Source of the DNA: Bacteroidales bacterium
GTDB taxonomy: Bacteria > Bacteroidota > Bacteroidia > Bacteroidales > P3
Length of the DNA stretch: 35,661 nt
NCBI GenBank assembly: GCA_031274555.1
Contig: JAISPZ010000024.1
Location: forward strand, 1 to 35,661
Direction of reading: 5' to 3'
In this document: in pieces, positions 1 through 6,732 of the stretch
Numbering within the stretch: position 1 is the first letter of the stretch
Layout: every line of letters begins with the position of its first letter
Notes under the pieces: model-generated
Told to the model about the DNA's origin: nothing
The model's input: the letters and a program-made list of their open reading frames with translations, nothing else
Database searches by the model: none
Made by a program: the position numbers and the translations under genes

Positions 1-46
1 TTACGAATTAAAACGAACGTTGCACAGGATGGGTATTAATAACGAC
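1..46. repeat. 46-bp direct repeat, left copy
   Basis: Matches 2296-2341 at 44 of 46 positions; the mismatches are at positions 10 and 29. It runs from a heptamer-like TTACGAATT through the core GAACGTTGCACAGG to TATTAATAACGAC. The two copies flank the secreted beta-helix/FGE gene in the same orientation. This copy starts at the window edge, so more of the repeat may lie outside. A second shared block, GCACGAACAAYAGG, follows at 101-114 and again at 2354-2367. Confidence 0.9.
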
Positions 47-52
47 AAAATC

Positions 53-152
53 AATTACGAATTACGAATTACGAATTACGAAAACCAGCAACGGTCACAG
101 GCACGAACAATAGGCACGATAATCAATTACGAATTACGAATTACGAATTACG
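53..152. repeat. AATTACG heptamer tandem repeats in a 72-bp direct duplication
   Basis: Four tandem AATTACG heptamers occupy 53-80 and four more occupy 125-152. Both blocks are preceded by AATC and followed by AAAACCA, so the stretch is a direct duplication with a 72-bp period. Two further heptamers with the same AAAATC prefix sit at 2281-2303. Together with 1-46 and 199-240 these fill the 311-base gap before the first gene, where no coding region is evident. Heptamer short tandem repeats are well known from cyanobacteria; here they are in a Bacteroidota genome. Confidence 0.9.
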
Positions 153-198
153 AAAACCAACGGCAGCTATATGCACAAACAACAAGTGCGTCAGCCTA

Positions 199-240
199 AT
201 TGACAATTAACAATTGACAATTAACAATTAACAACTAATT
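199..240. repeat. AATTRAC heptamer tandem repeats
   Basis: About six heptamers of the form AATTGAC or AATTAAC lie in tandem and end in AACTAATT. The seven-base period is the same as in the AATTACG blocks upstream. The stretch is noncoding and lies 70 to 110 bases before the start codon at 312, in the region that should carry that gene's promoter. No clear TAnnTTTG element was seen there. Confidence 0.8.
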
Positions 241-311
241 GTTTATAGGGCTTTTAAGGAGCGACTAAATAACGAAAACAACTAATTTAAAAACCTAAAA
301 AAATAAATATT

Positions 312-2201
312 ATGAATAGATTACTAAGATTATTACTATTGGGGCTGTTGTTAATGACGGCGAGCGTTGTTCAGGGAAAACGCTATTATGTGGGCTTCAC
401 TAATACTACCTCCGCTCCCGGTGGCAGCGTAGTCATTACAAAAACCGCCAATCTGGGTGCAGATCTGCTACGTGTTTTAGGTCCTGCCCCCTCGTACACA
501 CTATCGTCTGGCGACACCGTTCTTATTGCCGAGGGCAAATATTATCTCACGAGCGAGCTAATCATACCGGCAGGCGTTGTAGTGCAGGGCGGTTACAATC
601 CTGACGCAGGCACAATTCTCACCCGCACCTATCCGGGTGCGGAGTATCCGAGCGGTGCACCAACGTTTGCCAATATGACCATTCTTGACGGCAACGCTTT
701 CTTCACTTCTTCCCGCGCTAAGAAGCACCGCGTGGCAACCGTAAAAGGCACTTTGGAAACGTGCTACATTCGCGGTGGTCATACCAATGAACTTAACGGC
801 ACTACGCCTGAAAAACTCTACGGCGGTGGCTTGTACGTTGATGCTGGCACTGTTGTTTCTTGCATAATACGTGGGAATGTGGCGAACAACATCACAAGCC
901 GTGCGACAACTCCTGCTCTTGGCGGTGGCGTATATCTTATAAACGGTGGCAAGATTTACAACAGTCTAATCGTCAATAATATGGCTAACAGGGGCTACGG
1001 CGTTTATGGTGAAGTGGGCTGCGCCATTACAAACGCCACAGTAATTTATAACACCTTTGCTCCGATAGGCGTTCTTGTTCCTGGCACCGGTCCCAACATT
1101 GCTGAAGATTCTGCCAACACCACCAACTATTATTATCATCAGGAACATGCTATAGGCTACAGCGACGCCAATTACAACACGACAGTAAAAGTTCAGCTGA
1201 CGGACTTTTATCTTGGTGCGACCGAAACGACATGTCTTCAATATTGTGTTTTTCTCGCGGGCGTTGACTACAGGGTAGAATATAACAATATCATCCTTGC
1301 CGACACTTATCGTGATAGTTTGTGGACTTTAAAGGTTTATGGCACCGGAGCTTCTAAGACTGTCCGTGAATATTATGGTACAGACATAAGAGCGGACGAT
1401 CAAAGTGACGAAGACTATTGTGCCAACGGCTATCACTTGTGTTACACCAATCCTAATTCTGATGTTAGTAATCCCTGGTATTTCGGTTTTCTTTACCAAA
1501 ACAGTGGTATAATTGTTCCCAAAGAGCGGACCGGAGCTGGTACAATTCCTGATGATGACATTTCTGTTTGCTATGTTTCCTGGTATGGCAGTATGGCTTA
1601 TTGTCAGTGGTTGGGTGGTAGCTTGCCCACCGAAGCTCAATGGGAATTTGCTCTCCGTCGTAAAAATGCGAGTCCTTTTGTTGCTCCCGACCCTAATGAT
1701 ACAACTATTGCCGGTCAGTCTTCTTCCTTACATAATTACGCATTTGCCTATCCTGGTTATGTTAGTGGTGAGCCTACTGATATAATTAAGAATTATGCAT
1801 GGTTTTACCCCATCAGCAATGACGCTAGTACCGCTGCTGCTTACGGCGTCAGTGATATTCACAACCACAAAGTAGGTGAGAAGGAGCCTACGGGTCTGGG
1901 TTTATATGATATGAATGGCAATTTATCTGAGTGGTGTGCGGATCTTTATCCAGGAACGTCTTCTTATGAGATTTCGCATTATGATTATCCGAGTGGCAAC
2001 GATATGATTAGTGGCGATGTTATGCTCAATCCTATCAACAATGCAGTCGGTGCTTCCTCTCCGCCCAGTCGCAGCTTCTGCGGCGGCAGCTGGGACCTAG
2101 ACGAGACTGACTTGCGTGCTGGCCATCGCTGGGAAAGCTCCGCCGACTACTTCATCATGTATGGTTTCCGTCCTGCCTTCCTTTCCCCTTTTGCTCCTTA
2201 G
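312..2201 (+). CDS. secreted beta-helix protein with C-terminal FGE/C-type-lectin-fold domain; candidate hypervariable display protein
   Basis: The 629-residue product begins with a signal peptide (hydrophobic residues 4-20, likely cut after VVQG). Residues about 60-260 look like a parallel beta-helix: repeated GGGVY/GGGLY turns with short strands such as GGKIYNSLIVNN. Residues about 295-623 match the FGE-sulfatase (SUMF1/EgtB/PvdO) fold: FYLGATETT, then LPTEAQWEFALRR near 435-447, GLYDMNGNLSEW near 528-540, RSFCGGSW at 587-594 and GFRPAF at 618-623. The paired cysteines of true formylglycine-generating enzymes are not evident, so I infer a binding domain, not an enzyme. This fold is also the usual target of diversity-generating retroelements. 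The ATG at 312 gives a clean signal peptide. Direct repeats flank the gene and base composition changes along it, which suggests a mosaic origin. Function is inferred from fold only. Confidence 0.85.
   Translation: MNRLLRLLLLGLLLMTASVVQGKRYYVGFTNTTSAPGGSVVITKTANLGADLLRVLGPAPSYTLSSGDTVLIAEGKYYLTSELIIPAGVVVQGGYNPDAGTILTRTYPGAEYPSGAPTFANMTILDGNAFFTSSRAKKHRVATVKGTLETCYIRGGHTNELNGTTPEKLYGGGLYVDAGTVVSCIIRGNVANNITSRATTPALGGGVYLINGGKIYNSLIVNNMANRGYGVYGEVGCAITNATVIYNTFAPIGVLVPGTGPNIAEDSANTTNYYYHQEHAIGYSDANYNTTVKVQLTDFYLGATETTCLQYCVFLAGVDYRVEYNNIILADTYRDSLWTLKVYGTGASKTVREYYGTDIRADDQSDEDYCANGYHLCYTNPNSDVSNPWYFGFLYQNSGIIVPKERTGAGTIPDDDISVCYVSWYGSMAYCQWLGGSLPTEAQWEFALRRKNASPFVAPDPNDTTIAGQSSSLHNYAFAYPGYVSGEPTDIIKNYAWFYPISNDASTAAAYGVSDIHNHKVGEKEPTGLGLYDMNGNLSEWCADLYPGTSSYEISHYDYPSGNDMISGDVMLNPINNAVGASSPPSRSFCGGSWDLDETDLRAGHRWESSADYFIMYGFRPAFLSPFAP
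2067..2180 (+). other. candidate DGR-type variable region at the 3' end of the FGE-domain gene
   Basis: These codons encode residues 586-623, from SRSFCGGSW to GFRPAF, six residues before the C-terminus. This is where variable regions sit in C-type-lectin-fold targets of diversity-generating retroelements. G+C is 74 of 120 bases at 2041-2160 but 21 of 60 at 1741-1800, an abrupt step inside one gene. Many codons between the conserved anchors are NNC types (TTC, TGC, GAC, TAC, ATC), as adenine-directed mutagenesis of AAC codons would leave. A 5-bp inverted repeat, AGTTC/GAACT at 2200-2214, follows the stop codon. No template repeat or reverse transcriptase lies in the window. Confidence 0.45.
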
Positions 2202-2295
2202 TTCAATTAGAACTTGACTTTAGAACAATAAAAAAAAGAGACAGGTGAGTTCTTGTTCAGGAGTGAGCTTTGCGAACGACAAAATCAATTACGAA

Positions 2296-2341
2296 TTACG
2301 AATTGAAACGAACGTTGCACAGGCTGGGTATTAATAACGAC
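2296..2341. repeat. 46-bp direct repeat, right copy
   Basis: Second copy of the repeat at 1-46 (44 of 46 identical), preceded at 2275-2304 by the same AACGACAAAATC plus heptamer block that follows the left copy. It is followed by TGATAATAACAC and by GCACGAACAACAGG at 2354-2367, where transposase-like sequence begins on the minus strand. The repeat block therefore marks the break in the transposase gene. Confidence 0.9.
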
Positions 2342-3080
2342 TGATAATAACACGCACGAACAACAGGTAGCCTATCGGATTGCCTGCAGAGGCAACCAAT
2401 AATCCTAAAAATATTTGTGGACACTGATGTTTGCCGTCTTTTGAAAAACCTGTCTTGCGCAAATCATCTTCGTCGGACGCCTCAAAATAAAGTGTTGTCA
2501 TATCATAAAAAACAACATTTATTTTGCCCTTTAAAACTTTTTTTGTGTGCTTGAAAGATATTTCTTCCACCTGAGTTTTTATATCACAAATATTAGTGGA
2601 TGTATTTGTTTTATTATTCGCATTTCTTAAACATAAATTATCAAGAAAACGGTAAATCTTATCAGAACTATAGCAAATGCCTTGATAGCGCAAAAGATAA
2701 TCTACCATCTTTAATTTGCTACTAAGATTAAACAAACGAGAAATAACTAAATTGCGAAACATTTCATTGTCAATCACACCATAACCTGTCTTGTCATACA
2801 AAGTGCCAAAGATTAGTTCAGGACCTGTAACTTGGAGATGGCTGTTAGATAATCCAGAGATAAATTCTTCCAAATATAGTTCATCTTCTTCAGCAAATAG
2901 ACTACCGATAAATTCTTGCTTTTCTCGAATGAATTGGTGGGCTTTGGCTTCTAAATGGGACAATTCTGCCTCGGTACGACCTGTACCAAAACTTCGCATA
3001 ACGCGGTAGCGATTTTGGCTCTTATCAATCACTTGAATACTCACACTTCCTGTTTTATTAGATTTTCGACGTACAAACAT
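2331..3080 (-). pseudogene. truncated IS1634/IS4-type transposase (N-terminal part)
   Basis: The open frame has 249 codons. Residues 1-238 resemble the N-terminal half of IS1634-like DDE transposases, including VVFYDMTTLYFE at about 199-210 with the first catalytic aspartate (D203), the DLRKTGFSKDGKH segment and PQIFLGLLV. Full-length members have roughly 550 to 600 residues. Here similarity ends at GNPIGY (238), and the last 11 codons come from repeat sequence shared with 1-114. The second Asp and the Glu of the active site are missing, so the protein cannot be an active transposase. The remnant lies between the repeat-flanked surface-protein gene and an unidentified coding remnant. No inverted terminal repeats could be assigned. 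Confidence 0.85.
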
Positions 3081-3163
3081 TTTGCAAAGTTAGTCGTGGG
3101 ACACCTTTTTTGCAAATTTTCAATGAATAAAATACTGTAATTCAATCAAGATTTTTTTCGTAA

Positions 3164-3394
3164 AAAAAAAGTGCGGAAAACAGGAAGGGTAAAGGCAAAC
3201 GTGTCGATATAGACGACTACAAGGATACCGTACATAAAAATGATAAGAAAATGACAATTCCTTTTATTACTGCGTATGAAACGCTTCACAAAGCTCTTGG
3301 ATATGACGGAAATCCAGATTATAAAATTGTACAAAGAAGTATGGAACAGGGTAAAATGCTTATAAATTGGGCAGCTAAATATTACAGAGGTTGA
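3164..3394 (+). pseudogene. unidentified coding remnant ending inside the 21-bp repeat array
   Basis: A 76-codon open stretch follows an in-frame TAA at 3161, with no ATG until 3251. Its sequence looks coding: a lysine-rich start, then ITAYETLHKALGYDGN and INWAAKYYRG before the TGA at 3392-3394. I do not recognise the family. It begins at a nine-A run (3162-3170), a common place for a frameshift, so it may be the 3' part of a broken gene whose 5' part is lost or displaced by the neighbouring transposase remnant. Its last codons and stop lie in the first copy of the 21-bp array at 3377. It could also be a short real gene starting at 3251 (47 residues). Confidence 0.4.
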
Positions 3395-3573
3395 GCCAAA
3401 TATTACAGAGGTTGAGCCAAATATTACAGAGGTTGAGCCAAATATTACAGAGGTTGAGCCAAATATTACAGGGATTGAGCCAAATATTACAGAGGTTTAG
3501 CCAAATATTACAGAGGTTGAGCCAAATATTACAGAGGTTGAGCCAAATATTACAGAGGTTGAGCCAAATATTA
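3377..3573. repeat. 21-bp minisatellite, nine copies plus a partial
   Basis: Nine head-to-tail 21-bp units (3377-3565) and an 8-base partial. Each unit holds AAATATTACAGAGG followed by TTGAGCC. Seven copies are identical; copy 5 (3461-3481) has GGGATTGAGCC and copy 6 (3482-3502) has GAGGTTTAGCC. The first unit contains the stop codon of the upstream remnant, and the array ends 30 bases before the recR stop codon. There are no spacers, so it is not CRISPR. With a period of seven codons, two frames stay open and would read as NIWLNLC or SQILQRL heptads, which I regard as spurious. Confidence 0.97.
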
Positions 3574-3602
3574 ATACCGGCAGGCAAACGAAATGGAACG
3601 CC

Positions 3603-4391
3603 CTACATTTTCACTTCAACTCTGCCTGCGAGTGAGCGACCGAGCGTGATTTCGTCTGTGTATTCAAGTTCGTCGCCGATAGAGATGCCTTTTGCGATAG
3701 TTGTAATGAGTATTTGCAGATGTTTTAGTTTTCGTGTGATATAAAACGCTGTTGTATCCCCCTCTGGCGTGGCAGGAAATGCAAAAATTACTTCCTTGAC
3801 AGTCGCCTCACCGCCGCTGTCCACAACCCCATCTCTCGCCGCCTCACCGCCACTGTCCACAACCCCATCTCTCACCGCCTCACCGCTGTCCGTCCGCCCA
3901 TCACCACCATCCACATTCCCATCTCTCACCACTTCACCGCCATCATCCGTCCGCCTATCACCGCCACCCCCTGCCAATCCTCTGCCATAGCTCACTCTCT
4001 CAACAAGTTGTTCAATATTAAGCTGAGAAGGCGACACGCCGTCCATAGGTGAAATAAGTCCACCCAAAACATGATATGCTCCGAAGTAAGTGCCTGTATT
4101 TTCGATAGCCATCACATCTCTAATATCACTTACAACGCAAATCATAGACGTATCTCTTTTAGGATTGGCGCATATTGCACATATTTCGGTATCTGATATA
4201 TTGTGGCATACCTTGCAGAACAGAGTGTTATTTCTAAATTCTTCGAGAGTTGAAGCAAAGTCGTGCACCATCTCTTTATCTTGAGAAAGCAAAAACAATG
4301 CTTGTCTTAAAGCGGTTTTTCTTCCTATTCCGGGAAGTTTATTTAAGATTGTTACCGCTCTTTCTAAAAGTACAGATGAATAATTGTCCAT
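3603..4391 (-). CDS. recR: recombination mediator RecR with an in-domain repeat insertion
   Basis: RecR works with RecO (and RecF) to load RecA on gapped single-stranded DNA. The 262-residue product has the N-terminal helix-hairpin-helix ([14 protein letters not shown], 17-30), a zinc finger at C59, C62, C71 and C74, and a Toprim domain starting with [15 protein letters not shown] (83-97) and continuing to [14 protein letters not shown] (209-222). RecR is usually about 200 residues. The excess is a Gly/Asp/Arg-rich stretch at about 134-196, between LVERV and VKEVIFA, made of 12-residue units of the type [12 protein letters not shown]. It falls in a loop of the Toprim domain and keeps the frame. 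The start ATG at 4391 gives the standard [13 protein letters not shown] beginning. A 21-bp minisatellite lies just past its stop and GC-rich repeats lie before its start. Whether the insertion is tolerated or harmful is unknown. Confidence 0.95.
   Translation of the reverse strand: MDNYSSVLLERAVTILNKLPGIGRKTALRQALFLLSQDKEMVHDFASTLEEFRNNTLFCKVCHNISDTEICAICANPKRDTSMICVVSDIRDVMAIENTGTYFGAYHVLGGLISPMDGVSPSQLNIEQLVERVSYGRGLAGGGGDRRTDDGGEVVRDGNVDGGDGRTDSGEAVRDGVVDSGGEAARDGVVDSGGEATVKEVIFAFPATPEGDTTAFYITRKLKHLQILITTIAKGISIGDELEYTDEITLGRSLAGRVEVKM
3804..3992 (-). repeat. 36-bp-based repeat insertion inside recR
   Basis: The bases encoding RecR residues 134-196 are made of imperfect 36-bp units (12 codons), the last two nearly identical around GTCCACAACCCCATCTCTC on the plus strand, and older degenerate units nearer 3900-3990. 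G+C is clearly higher than in the rest of recR. All length changes are multiples of three, so both flanking halves of the Toprim domain remain in frame. Confidence 0.9.
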
Positions 4392-4403
4392 TTTTTTTGT
4401 CTA

Positions 4404-4500
4404 AACATCACAAAACATCCCCCCGCCAACATCACAAAACATCCCCTCGCCAACATCACGCCACCTCCAACATTACGCCATCCCCAACATTACGCCCCCC
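4404..4500. repeat. GC-rich imperfect tandem repeats upstream of recR
   Basis: Two 24-bp units of the form AACATCACAAAACATCCCC..GCC (4404-4427 and 4428-4451) are followed by three shorter degenerate units starting AACATYACGCC (4452-4500). They fill most of the 128-base gap between recR and the next minus-strand gene. On the minus strand the array is G-rich, with GGGGGG and GGGG runs, and would lie in the recR leader if recR is transcribed from the upstream gene. No promoter motif was found in it. Confidence 0.85.
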
Positions 4501-4519
4501 CTAAAAACACCATGCGAAT

Positions 4520-5788
4520 TTACGTCTTCCTTTTCTCTTTTTTCGCAGCGGGAAAGAGAATGTTATTCAAGATAAGCCGATAGCCCGGTGAATTGGGATA
4601 CAAGTTCAAATCAGTATGAGGGTCGCCTACAAAATGCTGATAATCTTCTGGGTCATGTCCACCGTAAAAAGTCCACGTACCTTTACCATATTCACCATGA
4701 ATGTAGCGTGCTTCGCCAAGTGACGCATTTTCCCCAAGAATTGTAACGCTCGACTTAATGAGCGACTTGCGAAATGCGGTTGTCTGTCCCATAAACGCTT
4801 TTATTATGCGCGTATGATTTTGGCATAACATAGTAGGTATCCAGTCCCATTTAGCAGAAAAGTCAAAAAGCGAAAAAAAATCGTTATGTTCATTAAGTGA
4901 CTTCGGGCGGGTTTCTGTAACGTCAATACTCGACACCTCATATTGATAAGGATTTGTGACGAGAGTAAAGTTTTCAAACGCGAACGCCTTAGAGTAGTCA
5001 AGTTTAGACTGTGCTTGCGGGTCCATCGGATCGCCGTCAAAAGGATTTCCGCAGATGTCCACACCCTCTGCGGCAAGAGCAATATCATAACTGTCAGGTG
5101 CGGAGCACATCGCAAAAAGAAACCCGCCACCCATTACAAAGTCACGTATTTTTTGAGCTACTGCAAGTTTAAGTTGAGAAGCCTTGTTGAAACCATACTT
5201 TTTAGCTCTCGCTTCCGTTTCCGCAACTTGATCCTTATACCACTTTTGATTACCATATCCATACCAAAACTTACCGTACTGTCCTGTAAAATCTTCATGA
5301 TGCAGATGAAGCCAGTCGTAAGCTGGCAATATTCCAGACATAACCTCATCATCATAAACCAGGTCGTATGGAATTTCCGCATAATTAAGTGCCATTACAA
5401 CAGCATCATCCCAAGGCAATATTGTTTTAGGAGCATACACCGCCACTTTGGGTGCTTTTTGAAGTTTGACCTCATCTGTATTCGACTGCGGGTCAGCAAT
5501 CTCTTGCAGTATGGCATTCACCTGCGCGTCAGGCAATATCTGCTTTCCCACGCCTCTGATGGAGCACTCTTTCTCTATTTCTTTGCTGTACGGCAGAAGA
5601 AAACTACCCCCTCTATAATTAAGAAGCCAACTTATTTCCCCTCCATTTTCCAAAACCCAGTATGCAACCCCGTATGCTTTGAGGTGATTTTGCTGTCCCT
5701 CATCCATATAAATTAAAATCTGCGAAGCTCTTGTTGGCAGGAACAGCGACAGCAACAGCAACAATATAATGTAAAGACATCGTTTCAT
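4520..5788 (-). CDS. secreted conserved Bacteroidota protein (often misannotated asparagine synthetase B)
   Basis: A 422-residue protein with a signal peptide (MKRCLYIILLLLLSLFLPTRA, cut before SQ), so probably periplasmic. From memory it closely resembles a Bacteroidales family labelled asparagine synthetase B; recognisable stretches include WLLNYRGGSFLLPYSK, YDWLHLHHEDFTGQYGKF near 165-182, GGGFLFAMCSAPDSYDIAL near 225-243 and GTWTFYGGHDPEDYQH near 374-389. It has neither the N-terminal Cys2 amidotransferase nucleophile nor the SGGxDS PP-loop of real asparagine synthetases, so that name is not supported. The flavodoxin-like or glutamine-amidotransferase-like layout (HHEDF, then a glycine-rich turn) is an inference. 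A TATCTTTG promoter element ends seven bases before the ATG. The gene is upstream of recR on the same strand. The biological role is unknown. Confidence 0.85.
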   Translation of the reverse strand: MKRCLYIILLLLLSLFLPTRASQILIYMDEGQQNHLKAYGVAYWVLENGGEISWLLNYRGGSFLLPYSKEIEKECSIRGVGKQILPDAQVNAILQEIADPQSNTDEVKLQKAPKVAVYAPKTILPWDDAVVMALNYAEIPYDLVYDDEVMSGILPAYDWLHLHHEDFTGQYGKFWYGYGNQKWYKDQVAETEARAKKYGFNKASQLKLAVAQKIRDFVMGGGFLFAMCSAPDSYDIALAAEGVDICGNPFDGDPMDPQAQSKLDYSKAFAFENFTLVTNPYQYEVSSIDVTETRPKSLNEHNDFFSLFDFSAKWDWIPTMLCQNHTRIIKAFMGQTTAFRKSLIKSSVTILGENASLGEARYIHGEYGKGTWTFYGGHDPEDYQHFVGDPHTDLNLYPNSPGYRLILNNILFPAAKKEKRKT

Positions 5789-5795
5789 AGACTTG

Positions 5796-5803
5796 CAAAG
5801 ATA
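5796..5803 (-). promoter_or_regulatory. -7 element (TAnnTTTG) for the secreted protein gene
   Basis: TATCTTTG on the minus strand fits the Bacteroidota -7 consensus exactly and ends seven bases before the start codon at 5788. Transcription would begin almost at the ATG, giving a leaderless or nearly leaderless message. No TTTG was found at the usual distance for the -33 element. Confidence 0.55.
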
Positions 5804-6238
5804 CGAATATTATAACATTCCACCGCCCTCGCAAACTCGTGGGCACATTTTCATTTTGAAGTGTTATGCGTAAGTTACGAACACTGATGTCTGTTTTAGT
5901 TATTAACAATTTCCAGCACCTCAAATTGCGAATGTGCTCTCATTTAGCAAAAAATAACTAAAGTTTCGTTAATTATTTCTATCTTCGCAGACCAAAACAC
6001 CGTATAATGCAATTTTACACCCCTCTTTTGAAGTAAAAGTCATCATATTTTGAAAGATGATATGCCGTAATTGGAATATTGGTCGAAAACAGTATTATAG
6101 AGCAACAAGGAGAGAATATCGCGCTGAAAATAAACGATATAAAGAAGATTTTGGATAGGGCAGGAGTGCAGTATTAACAAAATTTTTACCGTAATTTTCA
6201 CATTTATTTAATAAAAAATAACTTTTTTTTCATTTTTT
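5804..6238. other. intergenic region between divergent genes, with a possible coding scrap
   Basis: No complete gene is seen. A 38-codon open stretch at 6061-6177 (plus) encodes a plausible protein end, with LVENSIIEQQGENIALKI and KKILDRAGVQY before TAA, but it has no ATG and follows an in-frame TGA, so it may be gene debris. A weak hairpin (TCATC/GATGA) lies near 6041-6060. TATCTTCG at 5980-5987 differs by one base from the -7 consensus but lacks a matching -33 element. Confidence 0.4.
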
Positions 6239-6270
6239 TTTGTTTATTTCAAAAATTTAACGTACCTTTG
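6239..6270 (+). promoter_or_regulatory. promoter of the str-S10-spc-alpha cluster
   Basis: TTTG at 6239-6242 and TACCTTTG at 6263-6270 are separated by 20 bases, which fits the Bacteroidota primary sigma factor pattern (TTTG and TAnnTTTG) exactly. A T-rich tract precedes it and the A-rich segment between the elements is typical of strong promoters. Transcription should start near 6276, leaving a leader of about 60 bases before rpsL. No other good match was noticed inside the cluster, although I did not scan every gap exhaustively. Confidence 0.8.
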
Positions 6271-6338
6271 CAGTCCTTTACCGAAAAAACAGGTTTTGAA
6301 GACAAAATAAAGAAAATCAATATAATAACAACGTTGAT

Positions 6339-6719
6339 ATGCCAACAATTCAACAATTAGTTAGAAAAGGACGCAAGAAGCTCACCGATAAAAGCAAGTC
6401 GCCAGCCCTTGATTCCAGCCCGCAGAAACGAGGTGTTTGTGTGCGTGTTTATACTACTACGCCTAAGAAGCCGAACTCGGCTATGCGTAAAGTTGCACGT
6501 GTTCGTTTAACAAATCAAAAGGAAGTTAATGCCTATATTCCGGGCGAGGGTCACAACTTGCAGGAGCACTCTATTGTTATGATACGTGGCGGCAGGGTAA
6601 AAGACCTTCCGGGTGTTCGCTATCACATTGTTCGTGGTACGCTCGACACTTCTGGTGTGGATGGTCGCAAACAACGGCGTTCCAAATATGGTGCAAAACG
6701 TCCAAAGGCAAAAAAATAA
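6339..6719 (+). CDS. rpsL: 30S ribosomal protein S12
   Basis: S12 sits at the decoding centre and helps control translational accuracy. The 126-residue protein has the family hallmarks [17 protein letters not shown] (39-55), [12 protein letters not shown] (67-78) and [17 protein letters not shown] (84-100). K43 and K88, where streptomycin-resistance changes usually occur, are both wild type, and D89 is the usual methylthiolated aspartate. It is the first gene after the cluster promoter, with rpsG following 13 bases later. The A-rich leader has no Shine-Dalgarno sequence, which is normal for Bacteroidota. Confidence 0.99.
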   Translation: MPTIQQLVRKGRKKLTDKSKSPALDSSPQKRGVCVRVYTTTPKKPNSAMRKVARVRLTNQKEVNAYIPGEGHNLQEHSIVMIRGGRVKDLPGVRYHIVRGTLDTSGVDGRKQRRSKYGAKRPKAKK

Positions 6720-6732
6720 TTTATATTAAATT

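Noticed and set aside
312-2201. Functional formylglycine-generating enzyme (sulfatase activator)
   Set aside because: The fold is right but the paired active-site cysteines are not seen, and the domain sits on a secreted beta-helix.
3377-3573. CRISPR array
   Set aside because: Units are directly adjacent with no unique spacers, and no cas gene is nearby. The same applies to 29250-29339.
3375-3744. Open frames of NIWLNLC or SQILQRL heptads across the 21-bp array
   Set aside because: Any 21-bp repeat without stops yields such frames; no promoter or family supports them, and one runs on into antisense of recR.
4520-5788. Asparagine synthetase B
   Set aside because: The product is secreted and lacks Cys2 and the PP-loop ATP site; the name is a propagated label.
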